Shown one piece after another: positions 46,245 through 59,600 of a stretch of DNA of 64,000 nucleotides. Under the pieces are notes generated by a model. It ran no database searches. It had not been told where the DNA came from and was given only the letters and a program-made list of their open reading frames with translations. How positions within the stretch are numbered: the stretch's first letter is position 1; each line of letters starts with the position of its first letter. Source of the stretch: Thuidium tamariscinum (taxonomy: Eukaryota; Streptophyta; Bryopsida; Hypnales; Thuidiaceae); assembly GCA_947034885.2 (NCBI GenBank), contig OX344750.2, forward strand, positions 19,524,053-19,588,052, given 5' to 3'. Made by a program: the position numbers and the translations under genes.

Positions 46245-48329
46245 TTAGCCGAGGATAAGACTAAGATTAGTAAACAACCATAAACTGTTATGGCATGTTG
46301 AGAGACTAGTAGCTCACAAGGGAAGCCCAACAGTCTCTATGGCAAACATTGGTTTATGAGCCTGACAAGTATCTAGTGTCATCATGAAATAACTTAGGCT
46401 AATTACCCTCCAATTAGTATGTAAGGTAGGCATAGTCACCATTACCAGTAGTAACAAGTACTTTTAATAGATGCATGTCTTTACTTCATATGGATTCTGT
46501 ATCATAGACTTAATGCAAGCCTGTTTGGAGGCTAAAATTGTTTTGGAGGCTAAATAAATTGTGGCACTGAATAGTTAGACACTATTAGCATGGTTATAGT
46601 TAGTAAAAAACTTTGTGTAAAATTAGCCATGGCAATGAAAAGATAGTCAAAAATACCATAAGAGGTATTTTAATTTTCTAGGATGACTTACATAAAATCT
46701 TTGGAATTTAAATCATAGTAAAAATTCCAATATTAATCTATGTAATTTGTCGATTTTCTAGAAAACATTTCAAGAGTTTTTTGAAGGATTCTTGAATTGT
46801 AAATCTAGAAAAAAGTAAAAAGTAAAAAGTAAAAAATAAAAAAGGTAAAAGTAAAAAATTAAGCAGTAAAAACTAATGGTAGGAGAATTTTTCACATAGA
46901 ATTGTATCAAACTATCAATGTAGCCTTGAATTGGCAGGATGTGAAATACTGAAATCCTACCATCAAAGGCGGGTTGAACAGGGTAAATTTTTGGTTCTCT
47001 AGGGTAAAAGTGAAAAGAAAAAGTCCCTATTTTGTGTTGTGCTTAGAGTGTGTTGTAGACCTTCTTCGGGTCTTTAATTCCAAAAATGGATTCAAAATTT
47101 GCAAAAAAAATTATTTGGAAAAATAATAAAGTTCTTGAGTTTTCCCTTAAGATAAATCCACCCTGCTAGGCCCACCTTTGATGGTAGGAGTCAACATCCT
47201 CCTTTGAATTGGTCCAATGCTAAGAATGCAATTTTTAGGCTCCCAGATCCTAAACCTTAAGCCCCATTCTCACTTGGCCTTAAGAATTAGCAGAGAGCAT
47301 TGGTTGGACTATTTAGAGGCGTTTGTGTTCACATTAACTGTGGTTTTTATCTCCCGAACCTACGTGGAGCCCCACTTGGCAAAGTTATAAGTACGGTGTG
47401 AGGAGTAAAACTACAGAGTTTCTAGAGGAAATTTTGACTTCATTACCAGGTTTTTCATAACACTTTTTTTATGCCAAAATGAAGATTCGAGAAAATCTTG
47501 GAAGTTCTACTTGTGGTGTTGACTAATCTCTGTTGTCAAGCCTAATAATGAAAGAACGACATTGCAAACCTCGAAGTTTTGGCAATACTTTGCTAGAGAC
47601 AGTTTGTGAAACGAAAAGTTTGGATACTTGCGAAACTCGAATATCCAAAATTATACTTCAATGTTGTGTAAGACACACCAAATGGTGATGCTATTGCTCT
47701 AAATGTGATGAAGGTTTTTTGAAGGCTAACATTGGTGACTACTTAATTCTCATTGCCTTCTTGTGGATACATTTTGCTTTGATTCCAACACTTTCAGATA
47801 CAATTTGCAAAGCAAGCAAATCAAACTGCAATTTCCATGGGCAATTCCTTCCTATTGAAAAAATCGCCCAATGAAACAACAAATTATGCAAGTACTACAA
47901 GCAACGAGATAGAGAAATCATGGGAGAGGAAGACATGATTGAGAGGAAGTTAAAGAGGGGGGCATAGCTCAATCTCAAGAAAAAATAGTTGCTGCTGGGA
48001 ATTTCACTTCTTTCCATCTCGTATCATTTACCTAGCTCGCACTACTTTGTAAAAACCAAAAATTGATTAACATCATAGATGTGAACAATACGGCATTATG
48101 GAATTCACATCAAACACTGAACCTAAGTTTCTACAAAACAAATCCTGTCACAGCTACAGTTATCATTATTATGTTTTAAAACTGCTTGTACAAAGAGCCA
48201 AGCAAAAATGTACCTTCTCTTAAAGGTACAAGTTAGTAACTTATCTTTGGTTTTACAAACTACAATTGATCAATAAGTGTGAGTGAGTTCTTGTAAAGAA
48301 ATTAAAGCTCAGAAATCATTTATCAAATA
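46245..48329. other. AT-rich intergenic DNA, no gene seen
   Basis: It contains a (AAAAAGT)-type microsatellite near 46810-46860. From about 46900 to 48050 the sequence is less AT-rich and looks like transposon debris, but no terminal repeats or protein domains were recognised. Confidence 0.4.
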
Positions 48330-48465
48330 CATTAGAGGGGATTTGAGGCCTCCAAAAGGGTCATTTTGGGGTTGTTCCCCAAGACTGTTCTCGTAATTGC
48401 TAGCCGTTGTTAGGCCATCATTTACCCAATAAAACAAAAAACAAAATAAAATTGGGTCATGACCT
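48330..48465 (+). mobile_element. MITE, CATTAG family, copy D, left half only
   Basis: It begins CATTAGAGGGGATTTGAGGC and follows the family through GGGGTTGTTCCCC and the CCATCATTTACCCAA segment shared with copy A, then breaks off into unrelated sequence near 48465. No right end was found. Confidence 0.65.
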
Positions 48466-51400
48466 GTTGCAAGCATATGGTGGCTTGTTATTGTTAAAAG
48501 TACAAGTGGTCTTAAAATTTGGTAGAGATGATTAAAAGTTGGTGGCGACATCTTGTACAAACTTTGAGAACTAACTTTTTGCCTTGACAGTTACGGTGGT
48601 GTGAGCTCCCAATTTGTCATTTGGGACTCATGGGTTGGTTTTTTTCAAAGTTTTGTAATTTATACTACAAATATTGATAAAAACCCCTAAAAAGAGTGTA
48701 GTATCAAAATAGGTATGTTACATGCTAATATAGTATTTGGTCACAATTGTATTTTTATTCATAGAACAACCCTAAAACCCATTTGTAAATAGGTTAGAAC
48801 CAACGAATGGTGGGATGTGACAGGTTTAAGGGTTCTTACCCAAAATAGCCTGGAACTTCACATGCTAGTGACCTTGTTGGATACATTAGGTCTAAAAAGA
48901 GTCCGAGCCAACCCCCTAGAGAGATTCCTTAGAGAGGTTTCAGTTTCCCCATTCCATCGATGAAATAGTAGAAACCCCAATTGTTAGTGTGCATGTGCTA
49001 TTTCCTCAAGATCGGCTGCAGAAGAATCTACAGCCATTTGAATTGTGATCTCGGGCCGGAACCATGTCAGGGGATTGGAAGCAAAATTGGTTCATAAAGA
49101 TTTCCTCACATGTGGAAGATTCCCTAACTACCGGTGAATTAATGGAGTGAGCGTTGTTGCCATCTATGCCTAAACTTTGCAAGGGCCTCTACGGACTTGC
49201 AGGTCTCTCGGGGGATTCCATGAGAGGTTCCTTGGAAAGTCTTAGTTTTTTCCGATCATTCCAAAATCTTTTTCCGAGTAGTCAACCGCCCAAATTCAAG
49301 ATGGAAAATTCACAGTAATTACCCAATTGGCGGTAAAATCTCACTAAAAATTTGAGTAGCATATTTATTGCTAATATCGCGCTTTGACAAGTTTCACGGG
49401 ATTCTGATAGCGGAAAGTCCCCAAACTGGCAGTGTCCATCCCAAATTATCCACGTGGCGAAAATTATGGGACCTTGACCAACATCCCAAGAACATACGAA
49501 ATCGGAATGAAGTCAACCAAGAGGCTTTTCTCGCTCCCAAGAACCTTCCGGAAAACCCTGGCCAATTCCCCTTGGCAAAAGAGGTGAACTCCAAAAAATA
49601 AAATTTTAACATTTTTACTAATTTCGGTTGGCACCATGTTAGGGGAGAATCCTTGCAGAATTAACGGGGGGCAGGGGACCTCCTAGGCTAAAATTGGCAT
49701 TTTAAAGCCAATGGCGCAATCCATTTCCAATTTGGAATTGATCTCTAAAATTTAGAACTTGTCACCAACGTAAAACCCAAAATTTAGGTGAAAATCTCAA
49801 AAGATAAGGATGAAAATCTGGAAAGATGAGGTTACTAGTAGTAAGTTGAGGGGGGTAGGTGGTCCCTTGGATCCTATTTAAGGGGTCTATTTTCCCTTCT
49901 CCAACACCCCCAATGCTTGTTTTGGATCCGTGGGTCCAAGTTATCTTGGGACTTTTGGTGTTTCAAGCCAAAAAAACCTCTATGGAGTTTCCAGAGCACT
50001 TTTGGCTCCATTTGTTGTTCTATTTCCCTCTTTTGAAGGTCTTTAGGGATCCTTCTTCTTGTGTTTCATGATCTTTAAGTGTCTTTTCAGTACTTACCTA
50101 CCCTATCTAGAGTCTTGTGGAGTCTTCTTGTTCCTTATACTAAGCCTAAAGCCTCCCCCCACCATACCTTGGTGATGCCGCTTTGGGGGGCCTTTAGTGC
50201 ATGATTACCTCACCTTTTGGTTTATCCTAATTTAGCGCGTGTCTCTTAGAATTAAGTCTTCACTATAGTGACATCTTCCTTGGTTGTATTGTTGAGTGGG
50301 CCCACCTTTAAGGTGGCGAAGCTTTGAACCTATGTCATCTAACAGTCCTACAGTGCAAGTTAAAATCAACTCCACGGCGGAGCTTTGAACCCCTGTAGAG
50401 TTCAGTTCCAAAGTATAGTTTCCAAAATCTTCTTGGAAAAGTCCAAAGTTTAGCTTCCAAAATTAGCGGATAAACTAGTTAGGAGAGAGGGGTCGTCTAA
50501 GTCAGGATTACAAGTTGGGAAGCCATCCTAATGTTAGTACCATGTTTTCCCCATAAGATTAGCTATTTAATACGTGTATAGAAAGAAAACCAGTAGCAAC
50601 CCAAAAACCTAAATCAAGAAAAACCAACACCAGCCAAGGGCTCTGGGAAGGTCGAGCTTTAGGAGGGGTCGAGTTCTAGGGAAGGCGGGGAAGTGCGTGC
50701 TACTCGCGGTGCAAGCCTCCGGCTCTGGGATTGGGCGGACCCAGCTGCCCAGCAGGCCTGGTATCGAGCTGACTCAGCCGGTAGGTATTGGCGGACCAGC
50801 AGACGGGTAATCGGGCGGACTCGGCAGGCAAGTATTGGACGGACAGAAGGCTGGGGGAAAAAGTTAACCAAAACAAAACAACCTAAAACCCAAAGATCAC
50901 ACCAATAAGAGGAGAAACAAAATAGAGGAAGGGGGGGAAAGCATCTCCACGCGCATCATGTACACCACCACTCAAGGCCTCTCCACTCTCACCAAAACAA
51001 AGGAGGAAAGTTTCAACTACAATGGAGGGAATTTAGATTAGGGGGGGGGATTAATAGAGGAGAAAAAGGAGAGAGACGATCAATAGTAGCCTAGACTTAG
51101 GGGCATAAGAAAATCCTAAGAACCCATTGCAGCCAATAAAATAGGGATTAGAATGACGCAAAATATGACGACGTAAGAGGGTGAGGAACCCTTCAATTAT
51201 TTGAGTACTATAGATGTATGACCACCTAGATGGTGGGTGGAATAGTATTAGAGTAAAAGAAGGAGATATAAGGAGGAAGGAAGAAGGAATCAATTAGGAC
51301 TTGTATGAATGCGTTACACCCTCCCAAATTAAGCTATAGGCGTTGGAGTTATTTCAAACACGTGTCTACAATGGAGTAGGAACACGCGACTGGAAGTACA

Positions 51401-52400
51401 GAGGGAGATGTCGCAAATGCTAACGAACATTGAGTAAGTTGCTAAATTAATCCCTAATAGTTGTTGTTTTTGTCTCCACTACGATTAGTGGATCACCCAC
51501 ATTAACAGATAGGAATTAAAGCACATTAGGGATTAGATTAAGAAATTAGATTAAGAATGAATTAAATCAAAAAATAGATTAAGGATAATTTAAAGTAGAA
51601 ATTAGATTAAGAGTGAATCTCAATTAGGAATTAGATTAAGGGTAAAATTAAGGAAGAAATTAGATTAAGAGTGAATTTAAATTAGGAATTAGATTAAGGG
51701 TGAAATTAAAGTAGAAATTAGATTAAGAGTGAATTAAATCACAAAATAGATTAAGGATAATTTAAAGTTAGGATTTAGATTAAGGTTGAGTTTAAAATAG
51801 AAATTAGATTAAGGGTGAACTAAAATTAGAAATTAGGTTAAGGGCAAATTTAAATTAGGAATTAGACTAAGGGAGAAATTAAGTTAGAAAGAAGATTAAA
51901 AATTGGACTCAAGTTAGGAATCAAAGCCAGTTACGAAAGTAGACTAAAAGGGGGAAATCGAGGTAGAAGCTGACATCATGTCACATGATTAGAATTCTAG
52001 TAAGGAAGTAGATCAAGTTGAGAACATCCACGGAAGTTGGAGGGGTCAACTGGCCCTAGCTCTCTAACATACCAACATAGACTAGGGATAGTCCGAATTG
52101 GCTGTATTAAGGGGCAGTAGCTTGGACTACTTTATTGCTGTTGTGGTAACTCTGTTGCCACCTGCGAGACCTAGGAACATTAAAAAACAAAAGATCCATT
52201 GCTTGGAAGGCACAATGGACCTATGTTTAGTCACCCCCTAGAATAAAAAATTGTATAGACTCCTAGAACCTGGTTGTGTCCGTTTATTTACCAAGGGTGG
52301 GTAAATAAACACCCACAGGTGGGTATATAAATCTCGGAACAAACAACTAAATCAACCAAACTCTCACTGCTCCATCTTGTTGATTCATTTCTTTGACATT
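48466..52400. other. Retroelement-like repeat DNA without coding capacity
   Basis: Composition is moderate and unlike the AT-rich flanks. A 23-bp exact match (GCGGTAAAATCTCACTAAAA...) at 49330-49352 recurs inverted at 59623-59645, with looser similarity around it (GTCAACCGC), so this and the 57-60 kb region are diverged copies in opposite orientation. No gag, protease, integrase or reverse transcriptase was recognised. Near 52324 a TATATAA follows a GGTGGGT/ACCCAC inverted pair and could be a promoter within an LTR, but LTR ends were not found. The type is an inference. Confidence 0.4.
51523..51912. repeat. ~22-bp degenerate tandem repeat
   Basis: About 17 imperfect copies of a unit like AAATTAGATTAAGGGTGAAT, varying in G/A positions and length. 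It is A/T- and G-rich on the plus strand with almost no C. It is probably internal to the surrounding repeat element. Confidence 0.8.
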
Positions 52401-53407
52401 GAGTTCATTTGAGATCATTATTGAAACTCAAGGCATGGTGCTCATAGCATCTTAGGTTAGTGCTTTGTGAAATTTTCTTCTAGACACATTTCACACTTTA
52501 CACTTCTTTTGCTAGATGCAAAGGAGTCTTGATCTTTTAATGTCCAGTCTGTGCGTTTTCATCAGATATTGCAATTTTTCCCACTAATGTTGAACCGGAT
52601 ATTGGTTGCAACATCCTGAAACTGAGATTCAATGCTTTGCTTATGTTGTAGACGTGATAAAAATTTGTACATTGGGAGTAAGGCATTGTGTTTCACTTTG
52701 TTTTGAAGAGATTTGGAGTACGTGATAAACTCAATCAATCACCACCTTTGAAGCCTTCTCGATCAATCAAGTGCCAGCTTTGGAGCCTTCTCAATAGATC
52801 ACCAGCTTTGGAGCCTTCTCGATCACTGCTTGTGGACTTTGATGTTTAGTCACTGATAAGTAAGAAGCAACCCCATTTTTCCTACTTAATTTATGATTTA
52901 TGCTATGATTTATTCTCACAATTTAGACATTGAGTTGTGTGTAACTTGGGAAGGACATGGCTGAGGCTAGTATTTGGATTGCATGATAAGAGAAGAGTTG
53001 CTAGGGTTTGGACAATTGAAGTTTAGATGGTCGCAAGCCTCATCATCTTTCTAATGATTGCAACTTTTGTTTGTCTGAAATTTTACATTGATGTTACACT
53101 AGGGTCGACACTAGCTTAAGGAGGCCTTTCACTTTCCTTGAGTTCTTGTGATCATTTCAAGATCTTTATGTTTTTTGCGATTTTTGTGATTTTACATGAG
53201 GGTCGAGTATCTTCAGCTTCAGCTTTGTTATATTTGATACTTTTTGTTTTAGATGTTTTGATTTTGATGCTATTGAAAAAGATTGAATGATTGAGTTGCA
53301 TCTTAAGGGCTTTACAATATTTGTAATAAAAATATTCTCAATTTGTGTGATGCTTTTGAATGCAATCATTTTTTATATTCTCTTTGTTTGTAAGTGCTAC
53401 ATTGTGT
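52401..53407. other. Intergenic DNA with a ~30-bp triplicate
   Basis: At about 52740-52828 three imperfect units share GCTTTGGAGCCTTCTCGATC (the first has CCTTTGAAG). The remainder is AT-rich and without a recognised gene. Confidence 0.55.
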
Positions 53408-53704
53408 CATTAGGAGGGATTTGAGAGCTCTAGGAGCCTGCGAGTTCCCACAGCCCGAAATCCGTAATCAGTCGTGGGAACGTAGATCTGCAGAAATCCG
53501 ACGTGGTCGAGACCGTGCCACGTCATTGACTTTTTTTTCTCGAAATTTTTTTTTTGGAATTTTTTTCATATTTCAGGACCCAAAAAAAAAACTTTTTTTT
53601 TTTTTTTTTTTAAAATGCTGACCTGACAGCGGCCAACCGTTCCCAGACCAGTTTCGGGAACAGTCCCGAAACGGCCCTTCGGAGGCCTCAAATCCCTCCT
53701 AATG
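53408..53704 (-). mobile_element. MITE, CATTAG family, copy E, inverse orientation
   Basis: CATTAGGAGGGATTTGAG at the left and CTCAAATCCCTCCTAATG at the right are perfect 18-bp inverted copies. Its right half, inverted, matches the left half of copy C (GGGCCGTTTCGGGACTGTTC), so it lies in the opposite orientation. It has the best preserved ends of the family in the window. A 75-codon ORF across it is not a gene. Confidence 0.85.
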
Positions 53705-55666
53705 AAAATGGGTTTGTTTTTGTGTTTTGCAATGAATGTCCTATACAATCAAGTTTGAAATTACTACCACTTAGTTACATTTAGGTTTAGCATTTGTTAC
53801 ATTAAGAATACTATTGCTAGTATGTAAACATGAAGTGGCATAATATGTAAGCATGTGTATTTTTATTTGGTGAATTGATACTATAGATTTAACTTAATTT
53901 TATGAGTGCAAGAAACTGAAAACTTGTGGAGTGGCTTTTTCCTTGAACATTGATTTTCAAGAGTTGGTTGGATTTTTCTCAAACTTAGTAAGTCAAATTT
54001 CTATTTCAACTATCCTTATTAATTAAGCAACATCACCTGATAGTGTGGGTTGTGTAGATTCATTTATACTTTTAAGCCACAAACAACCAAAATTTGTGTT
54101 GGAATTATAATATTGGAACACTTTCTAACTTTTAGTAACTTATACTTATTTAAGAGTTTAATATATGTTTCAAATTAAGCGTAGTTCTTTTCTTGCAATT
54201 TTTTTTGGTTTAAATGGTGTTTATTTTTATAGAATCAATCTACACAACCATGTCATAGTGGTCCAATTTGATAGATCTATGAATGGAAAAGTGACCTTTA
54301 CTTATTTGAAAAAAACATACAAATAAGATTCATTTGTTTGAAAGTAATTGAAGACTATCTTTGACTATTTTGTTACATCTTTATACTATATTCCAAATAT
54401 GAATTGTGATGTTTAGATTTCTTTGCATTTCTATCTTGTGTATTTCCTAATGTAGATATAAACAAAAACTTTATCAAACATATTTTGATGATTTTGTTGG
54501 ATGAGCTTGCTATCATTTTTTATCACTTGTTTCTTGAATTAAATGCCATTATTGCCATGTCTACTTGATTCTTGTATTTAGAAAGTCTTAATTATTTTTA
54601 TTTCTTCTTGAGTTAATTCATAATTATTAATATTAATGCTTCTTGAAATTTTGTTTGTAGCTTATTCTATTTCAGATTTTGTCTTGACTTAGCCCAATAC
54701 CAACATTTGCATGAATTGTCCCTTTTCACTCAAAAATTTCATGATATCCACATGAATGATGATATAATTTTTGATTTGAAAAATGATGCTTCTATGTAGA
54801 TTGATTTTTGAAGTGAAGCAAGCGGTGCAATCTGATGCAATGAACTCAGATTGATTGATGTGGTGCTTTGAACTTTTTGTTGACCATGTCAACACTTTTT
54901 GTTTGAAGTGCCATCAGTTGTAAGGTATGATTTTGCATCGACACTAAATATTGAAATTAAGTAGCCCTCACTAATTTCTTGGTATTCTATTGTGGATAAA
55001 TCTTTATTGTAATTGTAAAAAGATGCACTATTTTTGAATTAGTAGTTGGTGTAGTTGAAACTAAGAAACCTCCATGTGTATAAATGGAAGTACAATATTT
55101 GTAGTTTTATTTATTGACTTTAATGGCTTATAGAATAACTTTCTTGGGGCAAAGCAATGGAACGTTTTAGAATTTTCATTGAGGTTGGCATCATCAAGTA
55201 CTTTAGGTTTTTTATTGAAGCGTTTAAGCATGCTAATGTGTTCATGAAGTAGTTTTCATTGATTTTGTGTAGGATTTCAGCTCAATAATTTTTCAGAGTT
55301 GAATTTGAGCTTTCTTCCATTCAGCTGAAACTATAGTTTTCAATACTGAAATTGAATAGCATCATGGATAAGGGCATAGAAATTGCAAACCTTCAATTTG
55401 TTCCTACAGAACTTGGTATGAATCAAACTAATTGAAATTTTAGTATAAGTGAAATAGATAGAATTAGATTTTAATGAAGTTCTTACTTGTTTTTTTTGTC
55501 ACCATGCTCTCAATGTCATAGATGTCACAATGTACTTTGTTTTGAATTTTATCTTTTATTTGTCACATGTTCCAAATTTATGATACACTTAATGAAATAA
55601 TGTTGCACATATATGGTTTAAAGTTATATGGACATTCAAATACTTAACATTTTGTGTTTTTTTCAG
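53705..55666. other. AT-rich DNA upstream of the transposase-like gene
   Basis: No coding region was recognised. It ends in a good splice acceptor, GTTTTTTTCAG at 55656-55666, directly before the Cys/His-rich block, so part of it may be an intron or leader of that gene. Confidence 0.4.
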
Positions 55667-56613
55667 GTCCAATCAAGTGGGATTTATGCAAGAAGTTGAC
55701 CATGGGTGATGAATGTGGTTGCCAAGAGTTTGAAGCGTATCATATGGATCTTTTACTTTGTGGATGTTGTGATTGCCAGTTTGCCACAAACATTATCATG
55801 TGAGGATAAGTAGTGCAATTGTTGAGTTTAGAGTATGTCACAAGAAGTTGCAAGGGCAGCTGTGTAGATGTCAGTGTTTCTTAACCTCATCAAACCATGA
55901 CAAGATGTGCTTGTGTTGTAACCATCACCAAAATTTTCACAAGAAACAATCTGTGATTGGTGCTCTAGCTGTTTGTTTACAAATAGAGAGTAATAGCATC
56001 ATTGATTTGAGTAGCTATACATCACTTTTACAAGTTTTAGAGAAGAGATGCTAAGATGTTAGAGATGCTCCAAATTTTCAAGATCACTATCAGCAGAAAG
56101 CTTTGAAGCGGGTGAAGCTTGAATTTTCTGAGAAAGATGAATTGCATGAGAAAAATGAGCTGTAGATTTTATCAAATAGTGTAGATTCTTGCATTTTGAA
56201 GGCAAAATGTGACAAATCTATGCCACCACGTCTCTTCAGAAACTAGAAGGAGATGGAGGAAGATTCATTTTTTGGATTCAAGGCAAGATGCCCATACTAC
56301 TCACGAATTAGTAGTAAGAGCAAGACTCTTGGGATACTACTCACGAATTAGTAGTAAGAGCAAGACTCTTGGGAAATGGGTGATGTATTGTGTTCCATGT
56401 CAAAATGAAAGAAATATCAATCCTTCAATCAACTTATCAAATCTGAAGGTTTATTTGTCTCCTAAAGTTAATGGTGTTGATTCTGCACATGAAAAGAATC
56501 TAAAGTTGTACTTTGAAAAGTGCACCAATGTGGAAAAAGAAGTTAAGCTGCAAAAAGAGAAGGACAATGCACTTTTGAAGAAGAAAAAAGTGTGGGTGTG
56601 TGAGCACTTTTAA
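55667..56613 (+). pseudogene. Cys/His-rich N-terminal block of a transposase-like gene, broken
   Basis: After the acceptor at 55666 the frame reads ECGCQEFEAYHMDLLLCGCC and, after a frame change near 55780, CHKHYHVRISS, LCRCQCFL and MCLCCNHHQNFHKK. The spacing of Cys and His suggests a zinc-binding region, but it matches no finger class I can name. Further on are FSEKDELHEKNE and a Lys/Glu-rich segment ending WVCEHF at 56613. A perfect 40-bp tandem duplication (56294-56333 and 56334-56373) shifts the frame. I assign it to the same gene as the core at 60.7-63.8 kb from its position, orientation and degree of decay; that link is an inference. Confidence 0.45.
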
Positions 56614-59600
56614 CTCCACCCTTGATCTAGAAATCTATCACACGGGTTCTATGTCTAATCAAGTACTTTTCTCTAAATGGGTGTTCAAAGAGTGCCTTTC
56701 AAGCAATGAACTCTTTTAATTACGTCTTCTGAGTACTAATTTTACTACCAAGTCTCACTAATAGTTCAAGCCTTCATGGTAGATGTTCCTAATTCTATTT
56801 TGGAAATTAACTAATCTATCATATCTTGTTAAGTGCAATTTTGTCTAATCCTAATTCCAAGCATTTGGTAAAAAGAAACTTAATAGTAAAACAATGAGAA
56901 TAAAAATCAAATGGGATCGATTTACTTCCTCTACATAAATCTCCATAGTCCCGTCATCAAACATCATCATATGAAGATAGTCACCTATGACCTCGCCATT
57001 GAAATCATCACGGCCCTCCATCTAATTCATAATAACTCTCAAGTTGTTGGTAAATTAAATCTATCCTGGTTAAAAGAAAAGACTCATGGTGATATAGCTC
57101 TAAATTATTTGCGTATTTCCTTCTATTCCAAATTTTCCGGTAATTTGAAAATACCACAAATTAGCTTAGTCTACCTATTTGGTTAATTCTCTAGCAAATA
57201 AATCTACTCTAACGCAAAAAATCAATGGAAAATTTTAATTGAATTGTTAGTTTTTTTTTTGTTTTTTTTTTAAATTTAATATTCTAAATTCAAAGGTATT
57301 TAATTAGGGAAGAATCTAAAATTCTAACCAAATCTTTTCAAATCTAATTAGTTTTTTTATTTCTTTGAAATCCTAAAGAAATGGATTGTCAATTTGTTTT
57401 TTCCTTTTTGGCTTATTAGGCCTAATAAAACAAAACCAACAAAATCCAAACCTTTCAAGAATCTAATTAATAACTAACTACCAAAGAATATAGAACATTC
57501 TTAAAGAATGAGAATAATTCTAATAGTAATATTCTAAGAAATTGGTTTTTTATTCTCAAGGTCAACCCCCAAAGAATAAGAATCAAGTTCAATAGTGTTA
57601 TTCTGTGGAAATGAGTTTTTTAATGTGAATTGCTTCTCATGTTAGGATTCCGTCACCTTAATCTTCTTAATCCCCTCCCTTCTCCCTCATTCTTGTTTGA
57701 AGTGTTTTGCAACAATTTTTGAGAGAGATATGGCTATGGCATTGGAAGATTGAGTGGGTTTTAGTAGAAAATTCTTGAGATCTCGAAGATTAGATTTTTA
57801 GTGAAAATCAAAAGAAAATTGGTAGGATTGTGGCTTCCACTGCCAACCCAATGATTTTTGAAAAAATCAAATTTTTGTGATTTCAATGTGATTTGGACTC
57901 ATCGAGTTCCAATCCAGTCCCTGGCTCCCGACTCCCCAATCCCGAACTCCTTTGCGGCCTTTGGCTCCAGCCTTGCTGGCTCCAACCTCTAGCTCCGGCC
58001 TTTTGATACCCAGCCCCTCCCGATACCTGACTTTCTGGCTCAGCCTTATTGGCTTCGGCTTTCTGGTTTCGGCCTTCTGGTTTCAGCCTTGCTGGATTTT
58101 GATTTTTAATCTAAACTAACAAGACTAACTTAATGACAAACACGATTAATCTAACAATTCTATGGGTTCAAAGATGTTTCAATTTCTCTCCTATGAGCAC
58201 CCGGAGGGTTAAGCAAAACAAGGAATTGAAAATGGTTGATTCGGGAGCCTTAAGGTCTAGCCTATTCCTTAATTTTCCAAAGGTCTTGAAGTTGTAAGAC
58301 ACTTAAGGATCTTTGACCATTACGTCCCATACTCATCTCCCTAGTTTTGAAATGATGATCTAACTTGTTTTCCAAGTTTTATAAAAGGGGTAGGGGTTCA
58401 AAGCTTCACCGTATGAATTTCATGAAATAGTATTTCAAGGATTTTATTCACAAAAGGAGGTACACATGACAGTGTTTAACCGAACTTTCACTTTAAATTC
58501 TCAAAAATTTTAAGTATTTCAAGATTTTGCAAGCAAAGGAGGTACACATGACAATGTTTAAACCAAACTTTGGCACTTAATGCTTGAAATTTCTATGAAA
58601 TGGTTATCAACAAGGAGTTGAGGTTTAGTCTCCAGTACAAAGGTAGAATTTAAGAATCGTTGAAGGGGCCCTAAGCCTTCAAAAATTCAATAATAGAATA
58701 CGTGAACAAAACTTGGCCAAAACTTTGGTCCAAACAGTGCTCCGACCACATTGGTAGCACAAAATAAGAGTAGAAAAACAAAGTGTCGATGCACGAAAGA
58801 AAAGGGTACTGGCAACCTCAAGGGGGGCCCTTATATACCCGTGGTGGGGCCCTCTCTAATAAGTTGCCAATGAAAATACTTTATTACTTCTACCCCTAAA
58901 CTACCCTAATGTAATTTCAAAATAATACTTGTTTAATGGTGGAAATTTCTAGAAACATTCTCATTTAGCTAATGAAATCTTGGCCAAATCAAATCCAAGA
59001 TCTTAACCCAAGATATTTTGAAATTAATCCTAATTTACCTAGATATTTTGCAAATGAACCAAAAGTCATTTCAAAAATTGTCTTTCTTTGGCCCAAAGAT
59101 GGCTTTTTACACAAGAAAGAGATCTTGACCAAATCCAATCTTTGATTTTCCAAGAGATATTTCCAAAATCACTTTTAATTAACCACAATTAACAATTAAA
59201 AAGTCAAATTAAGAGCTGACCCTCTCTATATTTTAGGAAACAACTCAAAGCGGAAATTTGTCTGCGCCATTGTCTTCAAAAGACCCCATTTAGCTTAAGG
59301 AACCCCTTGCCCCTCACTCCTAGGCCATTTGCGCGTTCAAATTGGGATTACGGTAACTCCAATTAAAAGTCAAAAATTTAACTTTTAGAATTTGCGCATT
59401 TTGAATCTGTCAGGCCAGGGTCGTTAGGAATGTCTGTGAGAGCAAGGAATGTCACCTCATTTGCGTCAATCGGACATCATTCGCTCTTGATACACCGGTC
59501 AACGCGCTGCCAAATTGTAAATTCTATTGAAATCCGATGTCGATGCTAGTTCTGGTAGTTGAAAATGTTAGAATGTCTTCAAACTTGACCGGGCACTTAT

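Noticed and set aside
50659..50908. Opposed 70-codon ORFs rich in Arg/Ala and Ala/Trp
   Set aside because: They arise from GC-rich internal repeats (GGGCGGACTCGGCAGGCAAG-like) in the retroelement-like region.
53394..53748. ORFs at MITE copy E, with similar ones at copies B and C
   Set aside because: They cross the terminal inverted repeats of a non-coding MITE.
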